9,600 nt of DNA from Chloroflexota bacterium (GTDB taxonomy: Bacteria > Chloroflexota > Limnocylindria > P2-11E), in contig JACDAF010000017.1 in assembly GCA_013695575.1 (NCBI GenBank), forward strand, positions 1 through 9,600, given 5' to 3'. A program made the translations under genes and the position numbers. Position 1 is the stretch's first letter, and each line of letters begins with the position of its first letter. Shown here piece by piece: positions 1 to 4,937 of this stretch. A model generated the notes under the pieces. That model did no database searches and was not told the origin of the DNA. It saw only the letters and a list, made by a program, of their open reading frames with translations.

Positions 1-119
1 CGAAGGTGCGCAGCATCGCCGAGACGAAGATGAACGATCTGAACGCCAACTCGATCGAGTCGGCAGTGAAGATGGTCGAGGGCACCGCGCGCAGCATGGG
101 CGTGGAGATCACCGCATAG
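1..119 (+). CDS. rplK: 50S ribosomal protein L11, C-terminal end (partial)
   Basis: The window opens inside this gene; the reading frame starts at base 3 and ends with TAG at 117-119. The 38 visible residues start KVRSIAETKMNDLNAN and end GTARSMGVEITA, which matches the C-terminal RNA-binding domain of L11: the IAETKM-DLNA helix followed by the GTARSMGI-type tail. L11 binds the GTPase-associated region of 23S rRNA (helices 43/44) at the base of the ribosomal stalk. rplA follows on the same strand after a 126-base spacer, the normal bacterial order, so the two are probably co-transcribed. The N-terminal two thirds lie outside the window. Confidence 0.93.
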   Translation, partial: KVRSIAETKMNDLNANSIESAVKMVEGTARSMGVEITA

Positions 120-245
120 GCGAGGGAGGGCTTCGCCCGACGGAGCCGAGGCCCACGGGAGCCGGCGTCGAGCCGGGACCGGATAGACGGGATAGGAAGA
201 CCGCAGCCTGATGCGGGAGGGCGGAAGCCCGAAGGGAGGTTCGGC
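120..245 (+). promoter_or_regulatory. structured rplK-rplA spacer, possible L1 autoregulatory site
   Basis: This 126-base spacer has no ORF but several potential RNA hairpins: CCGGC/GCCGG at 162-166/172-176, CCGCA/TGCGG at 201-205/212-216, and GGGC with a GGAA (GNRA) loop and GCCC at 219-230. The ribosome binding site GGGAGG lies at 234-239, 6 bases before the rplA ATG. L1 is known to repress its own operon in many bacteria by binding mRNA that mimics its 23S site, and GGGAGG-rich loops are part of such sites. I could not match the full two-loop L1 motif, so the L1 role is inference. Confidence 0.3.
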
Positions 246-962
246 ATGGCACAGCGGAGCAAGCGCTACACGGCGCTGGCCGAGAAGGTAGACCGCGAGA
301 AGGAGTACGCGCCGGATGAGGGCGTCCGTCTCGTGAAGGAGACTTCGGGAGCCAAGTCCGATACCACCGTGGAGCTCCACCTGCGTATGGGCGTCGACCC
401 GCGCCACGCTGACCAGATGGTCCGCGGCGCGTCGGTGCTCCCGCATGGGACCGGCCGCAACGTGCGGGTCATCGTCTTCGCGCAGGGGGACCGGGCGCGC
501 GACGCGCAGACTGCGGGCGCCGACGTCGTCGGCGCGGAGGACCTGTCGAAGCGGATCGAGGGCGGCTGGCTCGACTTCGACGTCGCGATCGCGACGCCGG
601 ACCTTATGGGCCAGGTCGGAAAGCTCGGTAAGGTGCTCGGCCCCCGCGGCCTTATGCCCAACCCGAAGTCAGGCACCGTCACGTTCGATATCGCGAGGGC
701 CGTGCGCGACGCGAAGGCCGGCCGGGTCGAGTTCCGGGTCGACAAGACCGGTGTCGTGCACACCGTCATCGGCAAGGCGTCCTTCAGCGAGCAGGCGCTC
801 GTCGAGAACCTGTCGTCGCTCATGGACGCGGTGAATCGCGCGCGCCCGACCGGCTTCAAGGGCGTCTACATCCGCACCGCACACCTCACGAGCACGCAGG
901 GGCCGAGCGTGAAGCTCGACCTCGGCGAGACTCTCGCGCTCGGGGGACGCTCGGCCGGCTAA
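246..962 (+). CDS. rplA: 50S ribosomal protein L1
   Basis: A 238-residue protein, the usual length for bacterial L1. L1 forms the mobile stalk of the large subunit, helps move deacylated tRNA out of the E site, and in many bacteria represses translation of its own operon. The L1 signature GKVLGPRGLMPNPKSG is intact at about residues 128-143 in domain II. The N-terminal part of domain I (MAQRSKRYTALAEKVD) and the C-terminal return to domain I (FKGVYIRTAHLTSTQGPSVKLD) are also typical. The ATG at 246 has a good ribosome binding site (GGGAGG at 234-239). It follows rplK in the normal order, but the next gene downstream is on the opposite strand only 34 bases away, so the expected rplA-rplJ adjacency is broken. 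No intrinsic terminator is evident in the 34-base gap. Confidence 0.97.
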   Translation: MAQRSKRYTALAEKVDREKEYAPDEGVRLVKETSGAKSDTTVELHLRMGVDPRHADQMVRGASVLPHGTGRNVRVIVFAQGDRARDAQTAGADVVGAEDLSKRIEGGWLDFDVAIATPDLMGQVGKLGKVLGPRGLMPNPKSGTVTFDIARAVRDAKAGRVEFRVDKTGVVHTVIGKASFSEQALVENLSSLMDAVNRARPTGFKGVYIRTAHLTSTQGPSVKLDLGETLALGGRSAG

Positions 963-996
963 CGCACGCGCCGCTTGGCCTTCGCTGACGGACGGC

Positions 997-1770
997 TTAG
1001 GCCCGAGCGGCCTCGCGGAGTACCCGCAGCTCGGCCTTCACGCCGGGGCTGCGACGTTCGACGGCGCGCCTGAAGGCGACGGCCGAGATCGTCGCGATGT
1101 GCTCCTCGAGGTAGGCCCCGACCTCGTGCGGAAAGGCCTGGCCGATCTCGCGTAGCACCCAGCCGACCGCCTTCTGCACGTACTCTCGCTCGTCCTCTAG
1201 GCACGTCGTGACGAGCGGCAAGACACGGTCGAGGGGCGTGAACACGGCGTTCGTACCCGAATAGTGGATGAGGCTGACGATCGAGATCCGCCGAAGCCAC
1301 TGGTCCGCCGACCGGTTCCACAGCTCGAGTTGCGGGTACACGTCAGCCGGATCGCTCGCGAGGATCCAGGAGTAGAGCGAACTCAGTCCGTCGCTGTGGC
1401 ACCAATTGTCGACACGCTGGTGCCAGTGACGCACCACCGGCCACAGCGCGGGGCTTACCCGCTTTCTCACGCGCGGGGCGTAGTACTCGAGCGCCGCGAA
1501 GAGGACGTCGCCGTAGGGCGAGGTGCACCAGAGGCGGTTCCAGATCGCGAGTATCTCTTCTTCCGAGAGGTCATAGAAGGAGAATCCCTCATTGACCCGC
1601 CTCCGCAGCGCCGGGAAGCGGATACCGAGGTACTCCATCGACGAGCCCCGGTCAGTCGCCACGTCTGCGCCAAAGCGCGGGTTGCCGATCTCGCGCAGAG
1701 CGGCGACGACTTCGCCGCCGTGATCAGTGAGGTGAGCCTGGCGATCCTTCCGCGCACGTGCCTTCGGCAT
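997..1770 (-). CDS. DNA alkylation repair enzyme, AlkD-like HEAT-repeat protein
   Basis: A 257-residue protein of the DNA alkylation repair family (PF08713 type), made of HEAT-like helical repeats. Known members such as Bacillus cereus AlkD are DNA glycosylases that remove 3-methyladenine and 7-methylguanine; some relatives are not active glycosylases. Supporting segments are VDNWCHSDGLSS at residues 120-131, in the region that in AlkD holds a catalytic Asp in a W..VD context, and YVQKAVGWVLREIG at 197-210, a family hallmark. I chose the ATG at 1770, which has AGGAG about 10 bases upstream. An in-frame TTG at 1851 would add 27 residues with no similarity to the family and would intrude on the rplJ promoter region. 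It lies antisense between rplA and rplJ, converging with rplA (34-base gap) and diverging from rplJ. Glycosylase activity is inferred from family membership only. Confidence 0.85.
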   Translation of the reverse strand: MPKARARKDRQAHLTDHGGEVVAALREIGNPRFGADVATDRGSSMEYLGIRFPALRRRVNEGFSFYDLSEEEILAIWNRLWCTSPYGDVLFAALEYYAPRVRKRVSPALWPVVRHWHQRVDNWCHSDGLSSLYSWILASDPADVYPQLELWNRSADQWLRRISIVSLIHYSGTNAVFTPLDRVLPLVTTCLEDEREYVQKAVGWVLREIGQAFPHEVGAYLEEHIATISAVAFRRAVERRSPGVKAELRVLREAARA

Positions 1771-1860
1771 GGGGGTGTTGCTCCTGGCAGCCTCCGTGGC
1801 CGAGTTGACCACAGAGTAACGCGCTCGGCCAGGGCGGTAGACTGGCGTCAAACTGAATAG
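1771..1860. promoter_or_regulatory. divergent intergenic region expected to hold the rplJL and alkD-like promoters
   Basis: These 90 bases separate the divergent alkD-like gene and the rplJ leader. The upstream gene is antisense, so rplJL must be transcribed from a promoter here. A TTGACC hexamer occurs at 1805-1810 on the plus strand, and a TTGACG on the minus strand at 1851-1846. Neither has a convincing -10 box at 16-18 bases: the nearest -10-like hexamers, TAGACT at 1838-1843 (plus) and GTTACT at 1820-1815 (minus), are more than 24 bases away. The location is well supported by gene order, but the exact boxes are not identified. Confidence 0.35.
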
Positions 1861-1956
1861 CGCCTGAGAAGCAGGTTCCCGTTGCTGGTCGCGATCCGAA
1901 CGGATCGAGCCCAGCTAGGGCTTGAATCGGCCGAACCGGCCGGGCCAGCGGAGGCG
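1861..1956 (+). ncRNA. L10-type ribosomal protein leader (rplJL autoregulatory RNA)
   Basis: The transcript upstream of rplJ can fold into a nested, multibranched structure. An outer helix P1 is formed by CGCCT (1861-1865) and AGGCG (1952-1956). A 7-bp helix P2, GCTGGTC (1884-1890) with its partner at 1943-1949, includes one G-U pair. P2 encloses three consecutive hairpins: GATCC/GGATC around GAAC (1893-1906 including flanking pairs), AGCCC/GGGCT (1908-1922) and CGGCC/GGCCG (1928-1942). The asymmetric loop between P1 and P2 (GAGAAGCAGGTT on one side, short purine-rich side CCAGCGGAGG on the other) resembles the known L10 leader, where the L10(L12)4 complex binds next to a kink-turn-like element. 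Position directly before rplJ fits. No covariance model could be run. Confidence 0.68.
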
Positions 1957-1981
1957 AAAGCGATGCGACAGCAATGTCCGT

Positions 1982-2027
1982 ACGCCTTCGTTGCTCCAAG
2001 GGGAAGCACGAGGGCGTTCTTGTTTTT
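1982..2027 (+). terminator. intrinsic terminator (attenuator) in the rplJ leader
   Basis: A long hairpin pairs ACGCC at 1982-1986 with GGCGT at 2013-2017. It continues inward through T-G, T-A, C-G, G-C and T-A pairs, then GCT/AGC, then CC/GG around an AAGG loop at 1998-2001, with single-base bulges at 1992 and 2004. It is followed at once by the U-rich tract TTCTTGTTTTT (2017-2027), the layout of a Rho-independent terminator. It sits 16 bases before the rplJ start and just before the strong site AGGAGGTGA (2032-2040), so it must act as a conditional attenuator rather than an end of transcript. A competing pairing, CGGAGGCG (1949-1956) with CGCCTTCG (1983-1990), would open both this hairpin and the P1 helix of the leader. 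Confidence 0.75.
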
Positions 2028-2043
2028 CGAGAGGAGGTGACAC

Positions 2044-2592
2044 ATGGCAAAGGTGAAGACAGGCCCGAAGGTCAAGCGCAAGCTCGGCGGCGTCCCGGCG
2101 AAGGCCAGGAAGGTCGACTCGCTGGCCGAGCAGATCGGCGCATCGACGGCCGTCATCGTCACGGAGTACCGCGGCATGACCGTGCATGATCTTCAGGATC
2201 TTCGTCGCCGGCTGCGGCCGAAGGGCGTCGAGTACCACATCGTGAAGAACAGCCTGTTCCGCCGTGCGGCCGACCAGGCCGGTCGGAGGCTGGGCGACAT
2301 GATGGTGGGCCCGACCGCGGTCGCGCTCGGCACGATCGACGAGGTAGAGCTCGCGAAGGGCATCGTCGACGAGACCCGCACCCTCCGGACGCTCAAGATC
2401 ATGGGCGCCTGGGTCGGCGGCCGGGTCATGAAGGCGGAGGATGTCCAGTCGCTGGCGAAGCTTCCGCCGCTCGCGCAGCTCCAGGGCACCTTCGTGGGCA
2501 CACTTCAGGCGCCGCTCGCGAGCATCGTGGGGACGCTCACCGCGGCACACGCTCAGCTGATCCGAGTAATGAACGCAAAGGGGAACGCATGA
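2044..2592 (+). CDS. rplJ: 50S ribosomal protein L10
   Basis: A 182-residue L10, the protein that anchors L7/L12 dimers to the ribosome at the GTPase-associated centre. The N-terminal rRNA-binding domain shows the family pattern EYRGMTVHDLQDLRRRLR at residues 41-58 and EYHIVKNSL at 63-71. The C-terminal helix (about 140-178) is the expected L7/L12 docking helix. The ATG at 2044 is preceded by a near-perfect ribosome binding site (AGGAGG at 2032-2037). The gene overlaps rplL by 4 bases (ATGA at 2589-2592), which suggests translational coupling to help supply several L7/L12 copies per L10. Expression is probably controlled by the leader and attenuator directly upstream, with L10(L12)4 as the likely repressor by analogy to B. 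subtilis. Confidence 0.97.
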   Translation: MAKVKTGPKVKRKLGGVPAKARKVDSLAEQIGASTAVIVTEYRGMTVHDLQDLRRRLRPKGVEYHIVKNSLFRRAADQAGRRLGDMMVGPTAVALGTIDEVELAKGIVDETRTLRTLKIMGAWVGGRVMKAEDVQSLAKLPPLAQLQGTFVGTLQAPLASIVGTLTAAHAQLIRVMNAKGNA

Positions 2593-2996
2593 TGGCAGTC
2601 GAGACGGAGAACCCGAAGTTCGAGAAGGTGGCCACGGACCTCGAGTCCTGGTCGATCCTCGAGATCGCGCAGTTCGGCAAGTACCTCCAGGAGCGCTGGG
2701 GCGTCTCCGCAGCCCCGGTCGCGGTGGCGGCGGCTGCAGGTGCGGGCGCCGGCGGTGGCGAGGCCGCGGCAGCCGTCGAGGAGAAGACCGAGTTCACCGT
2801 CGTCCTGAAGGAGACCGGCGCCTCCAAGATCAACGTGATCAAGACGGTCCGCGAGATCACCGGTCTCGGACTCAAGGAAGCCAAGGACCTGGTCGACGGG
2901 GCGCCGAAGCCGGTCAAGGAGAACATCGGCAAGGACGAGGCCGAGGCCATCAAGAAGAAGCTGGAGGATGCCGGAGCTGGTGTCGAGCTGAAGTAG
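2589..2996 (+). CDS. rplL: 50S ribosomal protein L7/L12
   Basis: A 135-residue acidic stalk protein that recruits and stimulates translational GTPases. Three parts are visible: an N-terminal dimerisation and L10-binding domain (about residues 18-38, SWSILEIAQFGKYLQERWGV), an Ala/Gly-rich flexible hinge (about 40-63) and the conserved C-terminal factor-binding domain (about 66-135), including INVIKTVREITGLGLKEAKD and ending in DAGAGVELK. Two ATGs in tandem (2589 and 2592) are possible starts. AAAGGGG at 2577-2583 serves both, with better spacing to the second; the first gives a 4-base overlap with rplJ. The N-terminus is slightly longer than in E. coli. Downstream comes a structured non-coding stretch and a terminator instead of rpoB. 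Confidence 0.97.
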   Translation: MMAVETENPKFEKVATDLESWSILEIAQFGKYLQERWGVSAAPVAVAAAAGAGAGGGEAAAAVEEKTEFTVVLKETGASKINVIKTVREITGLGLKEAKDLVDGAPKPVKENIGKDEAEAIKKKLEDAGAGVELK

Positions 2997-3033
2997 TCGG
3001 TCGGACTGCGGCCTGCCGCTTTCGGCGGCGTCC

Positions 3034-3051
3034 GATACAGATATCGGTATC
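3034..3051. repeat. 18-bp near-perfect palindrome, possible operator
   Basis: GATACAGATATCGGTATC reads the same on both strands except for one mismatched symmetric pair (A at 3039 against G at 3046). It is built as GATAC, GATATC and GTATC and is AT-rich compared with its surroundings. That is the look of a dimeric regulator operator, for example of the TetR or PadR type that often controls efflux pumps. No regulator gene lies next to it. It could instead form an RNA hairpin (CCGATA/TATCGG at 3032-3047). Confidence 0.4.
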
Positions 3052-3189
3052 AGACGAGTCTCGCCAGGGCTTGCCTGTCTGGCAGCTCGGGGAGCGCTGG
3101 CGGCAGGCGATAGAGTTTTCCCAGCGACTCCGTTCGATCCCCGGGTGGCCTCCCGGGACCGAGATCGGCGGTATCGCGAAAGGTGCCGG

Positions 3190-3221
3190 ACCGGGACCCG
3201 AAAGGGTCCCGGTTTGGTTTT
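3190..3221 (+). terminator. Rho-independent terminator between rplL and the exporter
   Basis: A perfect 10-bp stem, ACCGGGACCC (3190-3199) and GGGTCCCGGT (3204-3213), closes a GAAA tetraloop (GNRA type). It is followed by the U-rich run TTTGGTTTT (3213-3221). This is a textbook intrinsic terminator and the probable end of the rplJL transcript. Its closeness to the next ribosome binding site (GGGAGG at 3228-3233) also allows a role as an attenuator of the exporter operon. Confidence 0.85.
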
Positions 3222-3237
3222 CACCACGGGAGGAGCG

Positions 3238-4041
3238 GTGATCGCCGCCCTGCGCGCCGACCTCGAGATCGCGCGTCGCGGCTATGCGCGCTACGCCGCG
3301 TACCCCGTTGCGACGCTTGCGGGCCTCTTCACGAACACGCTCTTCGGGTTCATGCGCGGCTTCGTCCTCCTCGCCCTCTTCGAGCAGCGGAGCGAGATCG
3401 GAGGCTACGACGCGGCCGCCACGCTCACCTACACCTGGCTGACGCAGGCGCTCATCGCCACCGTCTTCATCTGGGGCTGGCTGGATCTCGCCATCCGCAT
3501 CCGCAGCGGGGACATCGTGACCGACCTGGTCAGGCCGATCCACCCGCTCCGCGCCGCGCTGGCGAACGACCTCGGCCGCAGCGCGTATCACGCGGTCTTC
3601 CGTGGTGTTCCCGTGCTGCTCGTGGGAGCGTTGATGTTCGACCTGATCGCTCCCGCTGGCCCTCTCGAGTGGTTCGCGTTCTTCGTGAGTGCCGCGCTCG
3701 CGGTCGTGGTGAGCTTCGCGTTCCGCTTCCTCTACAACATCCCCGCGTTCTGGCTGCTCGACTTCCGCGGCATCGCGGTGCTCGCGATGATCCTCTCCAG
3801 CCTGTTCTCGGGGTTCGTGATCCCGATCGCGTTCTTCCCGGACTGGCTCGCCGCGATCGCCCACGCCACACCGTTCCCCGCGATGGTGCAGATTCCGATC
3901 GACATCTTCGTCGGTGCGGTGCGGGGCCCGCAGATCGCGGTGGCGCTCGCCGTCCAGGCCGCCTGGGCTGCCGGCCTCCTGCTGCTCTGCCGGGTCTGCT
4001 TCGCGCTGGGTGTCCGGCGCCTGGTGGTGCAGGGTGGGTGA
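3238..4041 (+). CDS. ABC-2 family exporter permease (DUF990/ABC2_membrane_6-like), first subunit
   Basis: A 267-residue integral membrane protein with about six hydrophobic segments (roughly residues 22-48, 62-85, 119-138, 143-165, 176-199, 232-256) and no signal peptide. The segment IRSGDIVTDLVRPIHPL at 88-104 between the second and third segments is characteristic of the ABC-2 family 6 permeases, which work as heterodimers with one ATPase. Members of this group include exporters linked to viologen resistance in cyanobacteria; the substrate here is unknown. I chose the GTG at 3238, with GGGAGG at 3228-3233, because a frame-compatible GTG at 3145 lies upstream of the terminator and would put the hairpin in the coding region. 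The spacing of about 4 bases is short. It overlaps the second permease by 8 bases. Confidence 0.82.
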   Translation: MIAALRADLEIARRGYARYAAYPVATLAGLFTNTLFGFMRGFVLLALFEQRSEIGGYDAAATLTYTWLTQALIATVFIWGWLDLAIRIRSGDIVTDLVRPIHPLRAALANDLGRSAYHAVFRGVPVLLVGALMFDLIAPAGPLEWFAFFVSAALAVVVSFAFRFLYNIPAFWLLDFRGIAVLAMILSSLFSGFVIPIAFFPDWLAAIAHATPFPAMVQIPIDIFVGAVRGPQIAVALAVQAAWAAGLLLLCRVCFALGVRRLVVQGG

Positions 4042-4846
4042 GCTGCTCGACGGGATACGCCTGTACGGGCGCCTTGTTGCCGCCCGCGTGCGGGCGCAGC
4101 TCCAGTACCGGACATCGTTCGCGCTGGATCTCGCCGGGAACTTCTTCATCTCGTTCCTCGACTTCGCCGCGATCCTCGTCATCTTCAGCAACGTCCCGCA
4201 GCTCGGTGGCTGGTCCGTCGCCGAGGTCGCGCTCCTCTACGGCATGTCGAACCTGGCCTTCGCGCTGACCGACTTCGCGGTCGGGGAGCTCGACCAGTTC
4301 CCGCAGCAGATCCGCGACGGCACCTTCGACCAGGTCCTCATCCGGCCGCGCGGCACGCTGTTCCAGGTCGTCACCGGCAACTTCCAGCTTCGCCGGCTCG
4401 GCAAGGCGCTCCAGGCGCTGCTCATCCTCGGATATGCGCTGACCGCGCTCCCCATCGAGTGGACGGTCGACCGGCTCCTGGTATTCGCGCTCGCGGTCCC
4501 CGCGGGAACGGTCATCTTCTGCTCCGTCTGGGTGGTCGCGATCTGCATCGTCTTCTGGGCGGTCGATGGGCGGGAGGCCGCGAACGCGTTCACCTACGGC
4601 GGGCAGTTCTTCACCCAGTTCCCGATCAACATCTACGACCGCTGGCTGCGCCGGTTCCTCGCCTACGCCGTGCCGCTGGCCTTCGTCGCGTACTTCCCGG
4701 CGCTGTACGTCCTCCACAAGTCGGACCCGCTCGGGCTGCCGGCCTGGCTCGGGCTCCTCTCGCCCCTTGTCGCCCTCGCCGCCGCGGTGGCCGCCGGCGC
4801 CGTCTGGGGCGGGGCGGTCCGTCACTACCGGAGCGCGGGCGGCTAG
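4034..4846 (+). CDS. ABC-2 family exporter permease (DUF990/ABC2_membrane_6-like), second subunit
   Basis: A 270-residue membrane protein paralogous in layout to the upstream permease, with about six hydrophobic segments (near residues 30-52, 62-85, 123-142, 148-176, 208-228, 238-262). IRDGTFDQVLIRPRGTLFQ at 93-111 is the counterpart of the IRSGD segment of the first subunit, and INIYDRWLRRFLAYAVPLAF at 199-218 followed by YFPA is typical of the family. GTG at 4034 is the most likely start: it overlaps the stop of the first permease (4039-4041), and the frame continues without any other family-like N-terminus. The ribosome binding site is weak, so translation probably depends on coupling to the upstream gene. 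It should form the membrane channel together with the first permease. Confidence 0.82.
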   Translation: MGELLDGIRLYGRLVAARVRAQLQYRTSFALDLAGNFFISFLDFAAILVIFSNVPQLGGWSVAEVALLYGMSNLAFALTDFAVGELDQFPQQIRDGTFDQVLIRPRGTLFQVVTGNFQLRRLGKALQALLILGYALTALPIEWTVDRLLVFALAVPAGTVIFCSVWVVAICIVFWAVDGREAANAFTYGGQFFTQFPINIYDRWLRRFLAYAVPLAFVAYFPALYVLHKSDPLGLPAWLGLLSPLVALAAAVAAGAVWGGAVRHYRSAGG

Positions 4847-4936
4847 TGCCGGTGCGCGGGGGGCTGTGGGCCGGAGGCCGGTCCCGGTGCGGGGAGGCTG
4901 GTGCCGGTGGGCGGGAGACTAGTGCCGGAGCGGGGG
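4843..4936 (+). repeat. degenerate GC-rich tandem repeat between permease and ATPase genes
   Basis: About four to five imperfect copies of a unit near 20-21 bases, with the theme CTAGTGCCGGTGCGGGG. The clearest copies start near 4843, 4878, 4898 and 4919; a weaker one starts near 4864. TAGTGCCGG occurs exactly at 4844-4852, where it includes the permease stop codon, and again at 4920-4928. The last copy supplies the GGAG ribosome binding site (4927-4930) of the ATPase. The pattern suggests local duplication by replication slippage around the stop codon. Confidence 0.5.
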
Positions 4937-4937
4937 C

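Larger units (their letters stand above)
2997..3237 (+). promoter_or_regulatory. structured non-coding region between rplL and the exporter operon (possible leader)
   Basis: These 241 bases hold no credible gene but many inverted repeats: TCGGAC/GTCCGA at 3001-3006/3030-3035, an 18-bp near-palindrome at 3034-3051, CGCCAG/CTGGCG at 3062-3067/3097-3102, CCCGGG/CCCGGG at 3140-3145/3152-3157, and the terminator hairpin at 3190-3213. Bases 3153-3160 (CCGGGACC) can also pair with the 3' arm of the terminator (3205-3212), so alternative folds exist. Because the terminator ends about 16 bases before the exporter start, either the exporter promoter lies inside this region and the hairpin acts as an attenuator, or the operon depends on read-through from rplJL. 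I recognised no known riboswitch class. Confidence 0.4.

Noticed and set aside
1805..1843. TTGACC and TAGACT as a sigma-70 promoter for rplJL
   Set aside because: The spacing of 27 bases is too long for a standard promoter, so only the general region is annotated.
1264..1860. Plus-strand open frame of 198 codons opposite the alkylation repair gene
   Set aside because: It shows no recognisable motif and is the shadow of a well-supported minus-strand gene.
3140..3213. T-box-like sequences (GGCGGTATCGCGAAAG at 3167-3182 and GGGTGGCC at 3143-3150) before a terminator
   Set aside because: The first resembles the T-box core GGTGGTACCGCG but has C where the U that pairs with the tRNA 3' end should be. 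I found no Stem I, specifier loop or matching antiterminator tail, and the downstream exporter is not an amino acid gene.
3530..4825. Long minus-strand open frame of 431 codons across both exporter permeases
   Set aside because: Its translation is rich in Arg, Asp, Glu and Pro with no domain, typical of the antisense frame of GC-rich membrane protein genes. The plus strand encodes clear permeases.
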